64,000 bases of DNA from DASPRG01 sp963796125 (GCA_963796125.1 CAWCKM010000018.1:6598-70597), one strand, 5' to 3'. Counted from the stretch's first letter, positions 19,206 to 30,196 are shown. Numbers and translations are program-made. The notes: generated by a model not told the origin, from the letters alone.

Positions 19206-20667
19206 ATGCTTCAGGATATAGTAAAAGTCGGTTTAACTTTTGATGATGTTCTTCTCATGCCTGCTCAATCAGAGGTACTTCCAAAAGAAGTAGACGTCAG
19301 CACTCTGCTCACACGGAATATAAAAATCAATATCCCGATTGTAAGTGCTGCTATGGATACGGTTACCGATGCAAACCTCGCAATAGCAATAGCCCGCGAA
19401 GGCGGAATCGGGATCATTCACAGGGCTATGAGCCCTGAGAGACAGGCATCAGAGGTGGACAAGGTCAAAAAATCAGAAAGCGGTATGATCCTTGATCCTA
19501 TAACCATTCCGCCTGATGCACCAATTTCAGAGGCTTTATCTCTTATGCAGCGATACCGGATATCAGGAATTCCCGTCACAGAAAAGGGGAAAACTCATAG
19601 GCATCCTGACAAACAGGGACCTGCGTTTCGAGACACAATTCTCCAAAAAAGTCTCTCAGGTAATGACAAGAGAAAAACTCATAACAGCACCTGTTGGCAC
19701 AACGCTTGAAAAAGCACAAAAGATCCTCCACCAGTACAAGATAGAAAAACTCCCTATCGTTGATAAAGAAAATAACCTCAAGGGCTTGATAACGATAAAA
19801 GACATTGAGAAGAGGAAAAAGTACCCAAATGCCTGTAAGGATAGTGTTGGTAGACTCCGCGTTGGAGCTGCAATAGGTACAGGAGAAAATGCAATCCGGA
19901 GGGCAGAACTCCTTGCCAGGGCAGGAGTTGATGTCATCGTAATTGATACTGCCCACGGACATACCAAAGCTGTTATGGCAACGATTAAGGTTTTAAAAAA
20001 GAGAGTTGACGTTGATGTTATTGCCGGTAACGTAGCTACGTCTGAGGCCACAGAAGACCTTATAAAGGCCGGGGTTGACGGAATAAAAGTCGGCATAGGT
20101 CCTGGCTCAATATGCACCACCCGGATCATAGCAGGTGCTGGTGTTCCACAGCTCACAGCAGTAAAGGATTGTTTCTCTGTTGCCGGAAAACATAAAGTGC
20201 CAATCATCGCAGATGGAGGGATTAAATACTCAGGAGATGTTACAAAAGCACTTGCTGCAGGTGCACATTGTGTAATGATCGGTAGCCTCTTTGCAGGAAC
20301 AGATGAGTCACCGGGTGAGATCGTGCTCTTCCAGGGGCGAAGTTATAAAGTATATAGGGGAATGGGATCTCTCGGTGCAATGGAGCAAGGCTCCAGGGAC
20401 AGATACTTGCAGACTGGTGTTGAATCATCAAAACTTGTCCCTGAAGGTGTAGAAGGAAGGGTTCCTTATAAGGGACCTCTATCCCAAAGTATCCATCAAT
20501 TGACAGGAGGACTCCGTTCCGGAATGGGCTATTGCGGCTGTAAGAACCTCTCGGAGCTGAGAAGAAAGGCAAAATTTGTACAGATTACCAATGCAGGTCT
20601 GAGAGAAAGTCATGTCCATGATGTCATCATAACCAAAGAAGCCCCGAATTATAGACCTGAATGGTAA
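19206..20667 (+). CDS. guaB: IMP dehydrogenase
   Basis: Oxidises IMP to XMP with NAD+, the committed step to GMP. Landmarks: LTFDDVLLMPAQSEVLP, the two CBS modules between ~residues 95 and 210 (DAPISEALSLMQRYRISGIPV; TLEKAQKILHQYKIEKLPIVD), AGVDVIVIDTAHGH, the catalytic cysteine in GIGPGSICTTRI, IADGGIKYSGDVTKALAAGA and YRGMGSLGAM. A slip near 19590 lies inside the first CBS module. Full length is ~487 residues, as in the family. guaA follows after 82 bases, giving a two-gene GMP operon. Confidence 0.95.
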
Positions 20668-20749
20668 GAACAGTCATTTGTCAACAGTCAATAGTTGATA
20701 GTCAAAAAAACACCCTCACAATAGAAACTCATTGAAGAAGAATTGAGCA

Positions 20750-22294
20750 ATGACTCAGACCGAAAAGATTTTAGTCCTTGATTTCGGTTCCCAGTACACT
20801 CAGCTCATTGCGAGGCGTGTCAGAGAATGCAAGGTTTATTCGGAAATATTTCCCTTTAATGCCTCCATTCGAAAAGATAAAGAACTTTAACCCAAAAGGG
20901 ATCATTCTTTCAGGAGGCCCTTCAAGCGTTTATGATAAGAATGCACCAATCCTTGATATAGAAGATCTTTGAGCTTGGAATACCTGTGCTCGGTATCTGT
21001 TACGGCATGCAGCTCATGGCCCATCTTTTCGGTGGAAAAGTAGCAAAGGCAGCAAAAAGAGAATATGGGAAGGCAGAGCTCATTATTGACAACAGGATGA
21101 GCATTTTTGATGGAATCCCAAATAAAACCACTGTCTGGATGAGCCACGGAGACAGGATCATAAAGTATCCCTCTTCTTTTAAACCAATAGCACATACGTC
21201 CAACTCACCTGTTGCTGCAATGGCAGATCAAAAGAAAGGATTATATGCATTGCAGTTTCACCCCGAAGTTATACATACACCAAAAGGTTTTGAGATCCTC
21301 AGGAACTTTCTCTTCAAGGTATGCAAATGCAAGCCTGTATGGACGATGAAATCCTTCATAGAGTCAGCTACAGAAGATATACGGGAAAAGGCCGGCAGGA
21401 AAAAAGTTGTATGCGGTATAAGCGGAGGGGTTGATTCTTCTGTAACAGCAGTACTGGTTCACAAAGCCATAGGAGACCATCTTACGTGCATCTTCGTAGA
21501 CAATGGAGTCCTCAGGGCAGGAGAGGCTAAGAAGGTTGAGGAAACTCTGAGGAAACACTTCCGTATGAAGATACATTGCGTAGATGCCTCTGAACGGTTT
21601 TTGAACAGGTTAAAAGGTGTGACTGATCCTGAGGTAAAGAGGAAACGCATTGGGAACGAATTCATAAAGGTCTTTGAAGAAGAGGCAACAACGATAAAGG
21701 GAGTGAAGTTCCTTGCTCAGGGAACATTGTACCCAGATGTAATCGAAAGTGTTCCCTTTAAAGGTCCTTCTGCTACTATTAAAAGTCATCATAATGTCGG
21801 GGGACTCCTGAAGAGGATGAAACTGAAACTCATTGAACCCCTCAGGGAACTATTCAAGGATGAAGTACGTGTTTTAGGAAAGGAACTTGGGTTACCTGAT
21901 GAGATAATAAACCGGCATCCTTTTCCCGGACCCGGTCTCGCCATAAGGGTCATCGGAGAGGTTACAAAGGAAAGGTGTGATATATTGAGGAAGGCAGATA
22001 CCATAGTCCTTGGATGAGATAAAAAAGGCAAGACTGTACACAGAACTCTGGCAGTCCTTTGCTGTGCTCCTTCCTGTTAAAAGTGTTGGGGTTATGGGTG
22101 ATGAGAGGACATACGAAAATGTGATCGCTGTCAGGGCTGTAAAGAGCCTCGACGGTATGACTGCAGACTGGGCAAGGATTCCCCATGATGTTCTCGGGAT
22201 TATTTCAAACAGGATAATAAATGAGGTAAAAGGCGTTAACAGGGTGGTTTACGATATAAGCTCGAAACCACCAAGTACTATAGAGTGGGAGTAA
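20750..22294 (+). CDS. guaA: GMP synthase (glutamine-hydrolysing)
   Basis: Converts XMP to GMP. The N-terminal class I glutamine amidotransferase has the catalytic Cys in VLGICYGMQLM and His in LQFHPEVIHT. The ATP-pyrophosphatase domain has the P-loop CGISGGVDSSVTAVLV and FVDNGVLR. The dimerisation domain has HHNVGGL, NRHPFPGPGLAIRV and the end KPPSTIEWE. Slips near 20865, 20970 and 22015 split the frame into four pieces. The start ATG at 20750 gives TQTEKILVLDFGSQYTQLIAR, the usual beginning. Total ~514 residues. It forms a unit with guaB. Confidence 0.94.
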
Positions 22295-22339
22295 AACGTA
22301 ATGCGTTATGAGTAACGTGTTAACAAGTTAGATACGCTA

Positions 22340-23283
22340 ATGGATATAGAGACTTATCTGAAAGAAAAACGTGAACTAATTGATTCTTACCTGGAGTCAT
22401 ATTTCAGTATTCCTGCCGAACCTTCACTCCTCCATGAGGCAATGCGGTATTCCCTTTTTGCAGGAGGCAAAAGAATCCGCCCTATCCTTGCCCTTTCAGC
22501 TTACGAAGCATGTGGAAGAGACCCCAAAAATATTATCCCTTATGCTTCAGCGCTCGAACTTATACATACCTATTCTCTTATCCATGATGACCTGCCTTCC
22601 ATGGATAATGACGACCTGAGAAGAGGAAAATCAACAAACCATAAAGTATTCGGTGAAGCTATTGCCATTCTTGCAGGCGATGCCCTTCTCACAGAGGCAT
22701 TCTTAATGCTGACGAATAATTCCCTTTTCCCCCCCTTAGTAAAGGGGGAGAGAGAGGGGTTAAAGGGGGTAAGGGGAGATTACATGATGAAATAAAATCA
22801 TCCTCCTTATTAAAAGCAATAAGGGAGGTTGCTCTTTCTTCCGGCGTTCACGGCATGGTAGGAGGTCAGGCCATGGATATTTTGTCAGAGAACTCAAAAC
22901 CTGATAGAGATACCCTTACCTTTATCCACACTCATAAAACAGCAGCTCTCATAACAGCATCTGTGAGAATGGGAGGAATACTTGCTGACAGTGATGTAAA
23001 TACTTTGAAGGCTCTTACAAAGTATGGAGAAAGAATAGGACTTGCTTTCCAGATTACTGACGATATCCTTAATGTTGAAGGCAATACCGAGGAACTTGGA
23101 AAAGCGGCAGGTTCAGATGCTAAAATGAAGAAAATGACCTATCCGGCATTTTATGGAATTGAGAAGTCACGACAAGAAGCCGAAAATTTAGTCGCAGAGG
23201 CGATAGATGCACTTGCTCTATTTTCTTCTGATGCAGACCCATTGAGAGCAATCGCCCGCTACCTCATACAAAGGAGAGTTTGA
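22340..23283 (+). CDS. ispA: Farnesyl diphosphate synthase-type polyprenyl synthetase (repeat-invaded)
   Basis: Condenses IPP with allylic diphosphates to make the C15 precursor of quinones, hopanoids and undecaprenyl carriers. The first Asp-rich motif is in HDDLPSMDNDDLRRG and the second in ITDDILNVEG; also FAGGKRIRP and AGDALLTEAF. Between LTNN and IKSSSLLKAIREVA, bases 22721-22782 match the family A palindromic repeat. They code FPPLVKGEREGLKG and carry the only frame slip. The insertion falls in the short variable loop before the helix with SGVHGMVGGQAMDI. The start is ATG 22340. The stop overlaps the dxs start (TGATG). Confidence 0.93.
22721..22782. repeat. Palindromic repeat, family A, inside ispA
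   Basis: CCCTTTTCCCCCCCTTAGTA then AAAGGGGGAG, GGGGTTAAAGGGGG and TAAGGGGAGATT. Same architecture as the intergenic copies, translated here in the PPLxKG phase. Confidence 0.8.
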
Positions 23284-25166
23284 TGTATCTGGAATCAATC
23301 AAAAGTCCATCAGATCTCAAAAGTCTCTCGATTGCAGAGCTCAAAGTGGCTTGCAAAAGAGATACGTGAGAACAATATTACGAAAATGTATCAGCAAATG
23401 GAGGCCATCTCGCCTCAAACCTTGGTATAGTTGAATTGGCAATCGCTCTCCATTATGTATTCAATTCACCTGTAGATAAAATCATATGGGATGTGGGTCA
23501 TCAGTGTTATCCCCATAAACTCCTCACAGGAAGATACAAAAGATTTTCTACGCTCAGACAATATGGAGGCATCTCCGGCTTTCCCAAAAGAAATGAGAGT
23601 GAACATGATGCCTTCGGTACCGGACATAGTTCCACTTCAATATCAGCGGCTCTCGGAATAATCGAAGGAAGAGATAAGAAAAAAGAGAACTTTCAAGGTC
23701 ATAGCTGTTATCGGTGATGGAGCAATGTCTGCCGGGCTTGCTTTCGAAGGATTAAACAATGCCGGTCACCTCAAGAAAGATCTTATTGTCATCTTAAATG
23801 ACAATGAAATGTCTATATCCAAAGAATGTTGGTGCTCTCTCTGCATACCTCAACAGAATACTGACGGGAGAATTCTATCAGAAATTCAAAAGAGAGACAA
23901 AATCTTTCCTCGAAGGAATTCCGAAACTGGGGAAGAGGGCTGCAAGGATAGCTCAGAGGACAGAGGAGATGCTTAAAGGACTTTTCCTTCCCGGAATCAT
24001 CTTTGAAGAACTCGGGTTTAATTATATCGGTCCCATAGATGGTCATAACATAGAGCTTTTAATCGAGACCTTCAAGAGGATAAAAGGAGCAGACATCCCC
24101 TACCCTGATACATGCTGTAACAAAAAAGGGAAAGGGTTATAAGTTTTCAGAGAAAAGACCGTCTTTTTTTCATGGGGTTGGTCCTTTCAAAGTCGAGACA
24201 GGATCAATCATCACAGGAGGCGGGTCTACCTATAGTGAAACCTTTGGCAGGATTCTGACAGACCTTGCTGCAAAAGATGAGAGGATCGTCGCTATTTCAG
24301 CAGCGATGAAAGAAGGCACCGGTCTGAGAGAGTTTGCAGAAAGATACCCGGACAGATTCTATGATGTCGGCATTGCTGAACCTCATGCAGTAACCTTCGC
24401 AGCAGGACTTGCCACGCAAGGCTTACGGCCTGTCGTAGCCATCTATTCAACCTTTCTTCAGAGGGCCTATGATGAGATTGTCCATGATGTCTGTCTCCAG
24501 AACCTCCCTGTTGTTTTTGCTATCGACAGGGCTGGCATTGTTGGAGAAGACGGACCTACCCATAACGGTCTCCTCGACCTGTCATATCTCAGACATATCC
24601 CGAATATTGTAGTGATGGCGCCGAAAGATTCTTTTGAACTAAAGGTCATGTTTGAGCTTGCCCTGCAACATGACGGCCCGTCAGCCATACGGTATCCGAG
24701 AGGAAACGTACCCAGCTTTCCTCATTCTTTATATATGCCTTTCCATATTGGAGAGGCTGAAATTCTTAAGGATGGAGATGAGATTGCTATAATAGCCCTT
24801 GGTAATTCTGTCTATCCAGCCGTGTTTGCTGCTGAGCGGCTATACAAGGATGGTGTAAGCGCGATGGTTGTCAATGCACGGTTTGCAAAACCCCTGGACT
24901 GTAATCTCCTGATCTCAACAGCTTCACGGATTAAAAAGATTATCACCGTGGAAGATAACACCCTGAGCGGTGGTTTTGGCAGTGCTGTGCTTGAATTTCT
25001 GAATGATGCAGAGATTCCACATGTAAAAGTCCGTCGACTTGGATTACCGGATGAATTTATTTGCCAGGGTCATCTTGATGAACTGAGAAAAAAATATGGT
25101 CTCGATGAAGAAGGCATATATCAATCCGCACTCTCTCTCCTCAAAGAACCAACATATAGCCATTGA
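23283..25166 (+). CDS. dxs: 1-deoxy-D-xylulose-5-phosphate synthase (frameshifted)
   Basis: Thiamine diphosphate enzyme joining pyruvate and glyceraldehyde 3-phosphate, first step of the MEP isoprenoid pathway. Seen in order: SPSDLKSLSIAELK, HYVFNSPVDKIIWDVGHQ, YGGISGFPKRNESEHDAFG, the ThDP motif VIGDGAMSAGLAFEGLNNAG...LNDNEMSIS, GIIFEELGFNYIGPIDGHN, the transketolase-type second half with FYDVGIAEPHAVTFAAGLA and IDRAGIVGEDGPTHNG, and the C-terminal domain. About five slips between 23330 and 24120 break the first half; the last 286 codons are intact. ~627 residues in total. It overlaps both ispA and tlyA, forming a tight isoprenoid operon. Confidence 0.93.
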
Positions 25167-25948
25167 AGGAAAGATTGGATAAAATTCTCGTCTCAAGAGG
25201 GCTTGTAAAATCCAGGGAATTAGCAAAGGCTTTCATTATGGAGGGAAAGGTCTTTGTGGAGGGCAATAAGATAACAAAGGCCGGTACCCTTGTCAGCGAT
25301 ACTGCAGAGATATCCCTCAGAGAAGGAGTCATGCCTTACGTCAGCAGGGGGGGCATCAAGCTTGAGGCGGCTATTGATTTCTTCAGCATCGACGTCACCG
25401 GGAAGATTATTATGGATGTTGGTTCAGGGACAGGTGGATTTACAGACTGTTTACTGAAAAAAGGAGCACAGAAAGTTTACTGCATAGATGTAGGATATGG
25501 ACAGCTTGCATGGCCTTTGAGAAAAGATCAGAGAGTTGTGCTTATGGAAAGACTGAATGTAAGATATCTCGACAGAATAATCCGGGATCAGGAGCAAAGG
25601 TTCATGGGTACTGAGTTTGAAGATCTTAGGAAAAGTAATATTGATATGGTCACGATGGATGTTTCTTTTATTTCCCTGACCAAGGTAATGCCTGCAGTTC
25701 TCGGATGTATCAAGGCAGAAGGTAGAATACTTGCCCTTGTAAAACCTCAGTTTGAGGTAGGGAAAGGAGAGGTAGGGAAAGGTGGTATTGTAAGAGAAGA
25801 AGAAAAGAGATTGAAAGCTGTTGAAAACATCCGGAAAGAGTTAGAAGGCCTCAGCCTGAGAACAATGGGAGTCTTTCAATCTCCTTTGCCTGGAAGGAGT
25901 GGTAACATAGAATACTTTTTATATATGACGAAACATACATGCAAATAG
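25163..25948 (+). CDS. tlyA: TlyA-type rRNA methyltransferase / hemolysin A family
   Basis: 261 residues from a TTG start that overlaps the dxs stop. An N-terminal S4 RNA-binding domain (ERLDKILVSRGLVKSRELAKA) is followed by a FtsJ-like methyltransferase domain with VSRGGIKLEAAIDFF, the SAM-binding MDVGSGTGGFTDCLLKKGA and VTMDVSFISLTKVMPAV. TlyA in actinobacteria 2'-O-methylates 16S and 23S rRNA. In other phyla the same family sits downstream of dxs, as here, and the exact target is less certain. The frame is intact. Confidence 0.9.
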   Translation: MKERLDKILVSRGLVKSRELAKAFIMEGKVFVEGNKITKAGTLVSDTAEISLREGVMPYVSRGGIKLEAAIDFFSIDVTGKIIMDVGSGTGGFTDCLLKKGAQKVYCIDVGYGQLAWPLRKDQRVVLMERLNVRYLDRIIRDQEQRFMGTEFEDLRKSNIDMVTMDVSFISLTKVMPAVLGCIKAEGRILALVKPQFEVGKGEVGKGGIVREEEKRLKAVENIRKELEGLSLRTMGVFQSPLPGRSGNIEYFLYMTKHTCK

Positions 25949-25984
25949 CTACTAAGAATCATAATTATGACGACATTGTTAAAT

Positions 25985-26092
25985 AAATCCCTCTAACCTC
26001 CCTTTGTCAAGGCAGGCAATATCCCTCTCTTTGGCAAAGATTCTCGCGGCGAGAGGGGAGATTCCAGACAAGCTGGATATGACAGACACTTA
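25985..26092. repeat. Degenerate family A repeat joined to a partial family C repeat
   Basis: CCCTCTAACCTCCCTTTGTC and CCCTCTCTTTGGCAAAGATT...GAGAGGGGAGATT (family A), then ATTCCAGACAAGCTGGATATGACA (end of family C). The join looks like one element inserted next to, or recombined with, another. No gene is present in 25949-26132. Confidence 0.6.
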
Positions 26093-26132
26093 CTTCATAG
26101 ACTAAAATAGGTTAAAAGTACAGGAGTTTGAA

Positions 26133-26807
26133 ATGGAAGAACAAAAACTTCTCGGAATAGATTTTTCGACTGCATCGCAAGAGTTAATTGAGGTTATCAT
26201 TGAGGAATCCGAAGATCCATCAGTATTCACTGAAATCGCAAAAGCAAATATGAAAAGGCCTGAGATACTTAAGCTGCTCTTAGAAAGCCCTGATGTACCC
26301 GAAGAGGCAAGAAATCTTATAAGCGACACTTTACAGGTCCCTGTAGCATTCCACGCAGAGGTTCCAAAGGTAAGGAAAACACCCGAGATGCGTTCACTGA
26401 CACTCCTTCAGAGGATCCAGAGACTGAGTTTTGGCGAGAAGAGGCTCCTCGCTTTGAGAGGCGGAAAGGAAGTACGTTCCATTCTTATAAAAGATCCCAA
26501 TAAAGAGATTGTGCTTGCTGTTTTAGACAACCCTAAAATCACGGAAACAGAAATCGAGATCATAACAAAGTCACGGTCTGTGCCAGAGGAAGTCTTAAGA
26601 AAAATAATAAGGAAAAGAGAATGGATGAAAAACTATGTAATTGTCCTTTCTGTTGTTTCAAATCCGAAGACGCCAGCCGGCAATGCTGTGCCCCTTCTCA
26701 GTGAACTGAAAACAAAAGACCTCTCGATACTCACAAAAAGTAAAAATATCTCTGAAGCTGTCCGTGCCGCTTCAAAAAGACTTCTTCAAGCGAGAAAGGG
26801 CACTTGA
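26133..26807 (+). CDS. Hypothetical protein with helical (HEAT/LRV-like) repeats
   Basis: 224 residues; GGAGTTTGAA precedes the ATG. The protein is helical, with short units of ~22-30 residues having P-E/L-based turns (MKRPEILKLLLESPDVPEE, ...LAVLDNPKITETEIEIIT, RSVPEEVLRKIIRKREW, ...VVSNPKTPAGNAVPLLSEL). The alternation 'LxNPKxP/T' resembles DUF2336- or LRV-type alpha-solenoid repeats found in many deltaproteobacterial and Nitrospirota hypothetical proteins. No catalytic motif. Probably a cytoplasmic scaffold; function unknown. It stands alone between tlyA and the polyamine genes. Confidence 0.75.
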   Translation: MEEQKLLGIDFSTASQELIEVIIEESEDPSVFTEIAKANMKRPEILKLLLESPDVPEEARNLISDTLQVPVAFHAEVPKVRKTPEMRSLTLLQRIQRLSFGEKRLLALRGGKEVRSILIKDPNKEIVLAVLDNPKITETEIEIITKSRSVPEEVLRKIIRKREWMKNYVIVLSVVSNPKTPAGNAVPLLSELKTKDLSILTKSKNISEAVRAASKRLLQARKGT

Positions 26808-26888
26808 AACCTGTTGCAATTTTTTCTTAGATACCTTTAAATAAAATCCAAACAATTGTGTAAATGCCGGCAACATTAAAGGACCATT

Positions 26889-28053
26889 ATGCTGAGAACG
26901 TTCAAAGTAGAGAGACTCCATGCAAGCCTTATCCCTGAATCTACTCTGTTTAAGGTACTAAAATACCTTGATAGAGAAAAGATAGAAACACCCTTCCTTC
27001 TTATTGACAGTGACACAGTCCGGGAAAAAGTATCCCTCATTGGACAGCATATTAAGGACTCAAAGGTATTTTATGCTGTGAAGGCAAACCCTGACAGAAA
27101 GATCCTCAGATTCCTGAACGATCTTAACCTGGGTTTTGAAATATCCTCTGAGGGAGAACTGGAAATACTTGCGTCCCTCGGTGTAGGGCCCGAAAGGATT
27201 ATATCAAGCAACCCTGTAAAATCTCTCAAGTTTTTGCGTCTGGCTTCCTCCTACGGAATCAATTATTTTTCATATGATTCTGAAGACGAGATAGAAAAAC
27301 TCTCAAACTATGCTCCTCACTGCAATGTGTATGTAAGGCTTTCCGTACCGAACGAAGGCAGCGAGTGGCCCCTGAGCAAAAAGTTCGGCGTAGAACTCGA
27401 TGAGGCTGCAGCTCTTCTGTCTGCTGCAAAAGAAAAAGGACTCAATCCGGTAGGAATTACTTTTCATGTTGGCTCTCAGTGCACAAATATTTACAACTGG
27501 CATATTGCCCTTGACAAGGCAAGGGCTTTGTGGGGTAAAGCCGAGAAGAATGGTATAAAACTGACCCTTCTTAATATCGGCGGCGGTTATCCGATAAATT
27601 ACACAAAACATGTGATCAGTATCGATGCAATCGAGAAACAGGTAAACAACCTTATTTATGACTATATTCCCTGAAGACGTTGAAATACATATCGAACCAG
27701 GCAGAGCAGTGGTTGGAGATGCCGGCGTATTGGTTACAACAGTAATTGGAAAAGCCTCCAGATCGGATGAAGACTGGCTTTATATAGACGTAGGCGTTTT
27801 TAACGGTCTGATGGAGAGCGTCGGTGGCATAACATACAGCTACATTGTAGAAAGCTATAAACATGCAAGGTCTAAAAAGAGATGGACACTGGCAGGTCCG
27901 AGCTGTGACAGCTTCGATGTGATAGATAAAAATGTAGCTCTCCCGGAACCGAACATTGGAAATCTGATTCTCATATTATCAAGTGGTGCCTATACTATAT
28001 CCTATGCTTCGGAATTCAATGGCTTTTCAATACCAAAAACTATACTGATATAA
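26889..28053 (+). CDS. Group IV PLP decarboxylase (ornithine/lysine/diaminopimelate type)
   Basis: Alanine-racemase-fold decarboxylase. The PLP lysine is in VFYAVKANPDRKILRFL. Also seen: GFEISSEGELEIL, ITFHVGSQCTN, the phosphate-binding GGGYP, EPGRAVVGDAGVLVT and the second-subunit cysteine motif LAGPSCDSFDVID. A slip near 27655 splits it; the joined length is ~388 residues. The C-terminal CDSFD motif and the following two aminopropyltransferase genes favour ornithine decarboxylase activity (putrescine) over diaminopimelate decarboxylase. Arginine or carboxynorspermidine substrates cannot be excluded from sequence alone. speE follows 15 bases after the stop. Confidence 0.85.
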
Positions 28054-28068
28054 GGAAAGGATGAAACA

Positions 28069-28908
28069 ATGATTAAATTTTTTGAAAAAGCACCATATGC
28101 GCCGGTGGAGTACTCCTATGACGTGGAAGAGATCCTTTACAGGGGTAAGAGTAAGTTTCAGGAAATTAAGGTTATCAGAAACCCGCATTTCGGCAGGATG
28201 CTCATCCTTGACGATGTTGTCCAGATTACTGAAAGGGACGAGTTTTTTTACCATGAGATGCTCACCCATATCGTCATGCATGCCCATCCGTGTCCAAAGA
28301 AGGTAATCGTGATTGGTGGTGGAGACGGAGGAGTTGTGAGAGAAGTGCTCAAGCATAAAACAGTTGAAAAAGTCTATTTCGTGGAGATAGATGAGGAAGT
28401 AATCAACGTTTCAAGGAGATTCTTCCCCGGTGTTGCTTCAGGCGTTGATGATCCGCGTGTAGAGATAAAAATTATGGACGGAGCGGATTTTGTATTAAAA
28501 AGGCAACACGCAGATATAGATGCAGTTATCATTGATTCTACAGATATTATCGGGTTTGCACGAAGTCTTTTCACGGGAGATTTTTTTACTTCTGTCAAAC
28601 AGTGTCTTACGAATGATGGCATGTTCGTTACACACACGGAATCGCTCCATTTTCATAAAGATATGGTTATTGAAATCCAGGAAGTGCTTAAATCCGTCTT
28701 CCCTTTGGTCGATCTGTATACTGCTCCTCTTGCAACGTATCCGGGAAACTGGTGGGTCTTTGCTGTCGCATCAAAAGGTCTCTCGCCGCGTGAGGCAAGA
28801 CATGACCCGGAGATAATAACAAAATTTTACGATGGAGAAATCCACCGGCAGTCTTTTATGACAAAAGGTTTGTATGAGAAACTGATGCAGAGAAAGCTTG
28901 CATGGTAG
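28069..28908 (+). CDS. speE: Spermidine synthase (aminopropyltransferase)
   Basis: 279 residues, intact. It transfers the aminopropyl group from decarboxylated SAM to putrescine. Family marks: an N-terminal beta domain with GRMLILDDVVQITERDEFFYHE, VIVIGGGDGGVVREVLKH (SAM-binding), FVEIDEEVINVSRRFFP, and DAVIIDSTDIIGFARSLFTGDFF with the catalytic Asp. GAAAGGA lies before the ATG. It sits between the PLP decarboxylase and a second, divergent aminopropyltransferase. No SAM decarboxylase (speD) is visible in the window. Confidence 0.93.
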   Translation: MIKFFEKAPYAPVEYSYDVEEILYRGKSKFQEIKVIRNPHFGRMLILDDVVQITERDEFFYHEMLTHIVMHAHPCPKKVIVIGGGDGGVVREVLKHKTVEKVYFVEIDEEVINVSRRFFPGVASGVDDPRVEIKIMDGADFVLKRQHADIDAVIIDSTDIIGFARSLFTGDFFTSVKQCLTNDGMFVTHTESLHFHKDMVIEIQEVLKSVFPLVDLYTAPLATYPGNWWVFAVASKGLSPREARHDPEIITKFYDGEIHRQSFMTKGLYEKLMQRKLAW

Positions 28909-29758
28909 GAAATTGTCAATTCCAAGCAACAAAAATAACTGGTTCATTGACAAAGACAGCAGACACAGATGGATATATCACAGGATAAAAAAGCATGTTT
29001 TATCAGTTAAGACAAGGTTCCAACAGGTAGAATTCATTGATACTTATGAGCTTGGACGTCTTGTTGTTCTCGACAACAAAATACAGTCTGCTGAAGCAGA
29101 TGAGTTTATCTACCATGAAACCCTTGTACATCCTGCTATGATCGCACACCCGGACCCGAAGATTGTTCTGATTCTCGGCGGAGGTGAGGGAGCAACTCTC
29201 AGAGAGGTTCTGAGACATGGAACAGTTGAAAAAGTCGTCATGGTAGATATTGATGAAGAGTTTGTAAGCTTATGCAAAAAACATCTCAGGAACTGGCACC
29301 ATGGTTCTTTCAACGACAAGCGGGTCGAATTAATTTTCGCCGATGCAAAGGAATACATCAGTAACAGCACGCCATTCTTTGATGTTATCATCGCCGACAT
29401 AAGTGATCCTTTTGAAAAAGGGCCGGCTCAGGAACTATATACCATGAAATTCTACTCGGATATAAAAAAGGCTCTCAAGACCACCGGTATCTTTGTGACT
29501 CATGTAACAGGTGTTTTCTATACTTCAGGCAGATATCGCTATATGGATATTTTAAAAACGCTCAATGATATTTTTCCTCTCACACATTTTTATTATGAAT
29601 ATATTCCTAGTTATAGCTCTCTGTGGGGATTTGCCGCTTGCTCTCAAAAATACAGCCCCCGAAAGATTTCTCCTGATACGGTATATAAGAGGTTAAAAAA
29701 GAGGAATCTCGATTCCCTCTCCTACTATGATAAAGAAACACATACAAAACTTTTCTAA
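28898..29758 (+). CDS. Second aminopropyltransferase, thermospermine synthase-like (ACL5 type)
   Basis: About 281-286 residues. Start codons are TTG at 28898 (overlapping speE) or TTG at 28913; neither has a strong ribosome site. The SAM motif is ILGGGEGATLREVLRHGTVEKVVMVDID, and the catalytic region reads DVIIADISDPFEKGPAQELYTMKFY, then IFVTHVTG and a C-terminal IPSYSSLWGFAACSQ. The GGGEGA form, the DPxxxGPxxxLYTxxFY block and the SLWGFAAS ending follow the ACL5/thermospermine synthase and archaeal-type aminopropyltransferases rather than classical SpeE. It probably makes a longer or branched polyamine from spermidine, or uses agmatine. Adjacent speE supports sequential action. Confidence 0.8.
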   Translation: MHGRKLSIPSNKNNWFIDKDSRHRWIYHRIKKHVLSVKTRFQQVEFIDTYELGRLVVLDNKIQSAEADEFIYHETLVHPAMIAHPDPKIVLILGGGEGATLREVLRHGTVEKVVMVDIDEEFVSLCKKHLRNWHHGSFNDKRVELIFADAKEYISNSTPFFDVIIADISDPFEKGPAQELYTMKFYSDIKKALKTTGIFVTHVTGVFYTSGRYRYMDILKTLNDIFPLTHFYYEYIPSYSSLWGFAACSQKYSPRKISPDTVYKRLKKRNLDSLSYYDKETHTKLF

Positions 29759-30164
29759 CTACCCAGGTTTCTCAGAAATTTTCTGTTGAACTCCCCCTTT
29801 CCTAAAGGAGTATAGAGGGGCTTACTAAAAATTATTTATGAATACCTGCTTACGAATGCTTTTCAAGTCAAAACAACTTTCCTGCCGATGATAGGGTAAT
29901 CTGGTAACCCTCCGAAATAAAATCAACTGCATTGTCTATTCTTCGAGAAGAATATTGAAACCAGCCTGTTCAAAAAGGTTGAACCAGTTCGTACTGAGCT
30001 TTGCATTCCTTTGATATATTCAGTCGAGTTTCATTGTTAAATAACAGGATATTTACTGTTCAGAAGAAATCAAGGCATTGGCTGGAAACGTTATGTGAGA
30101 GGAAATTTGGAAAATAGAATTAAATAATGTAGGAAGTGTCCCTTTGACCTATCCCTTCGCTTGA
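29759..30164. other. Intergenic stretch with a repeat and a possible gene remnant
   Basis: Contains a degenerate family A palindrome at 29789-29828 (CTCCCCCTTTCCTAAAGGAG ... AGAGGGGCTTA). On the minus strand at ~29868-30006, a broken frame reads LSTNWFNLFEQAGFNILLEE, and after two slips ends in PDYPIIGRKVVLT at 29872. This looks like the C-terminus of a decayed gene, possibly a methyltransferase-like protein. No start, ribosome site or family can be assigned. The segment directly abuts the IS66 element. Confidence 0.35.
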
Positions 30165-30196
30165 GTAACAGTTTAGTACATTTGTCGTCTGATGTC

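Noticed and set aside
17534..25166. Programmed frameshifting or pseudogenes in ilvE, guaA, guaB, ispA and dxs
   Set aside because: Slips lie at varied places, differ in direction, show no slippery-site pattern, and hit many essential genes; sequence error is simpler.
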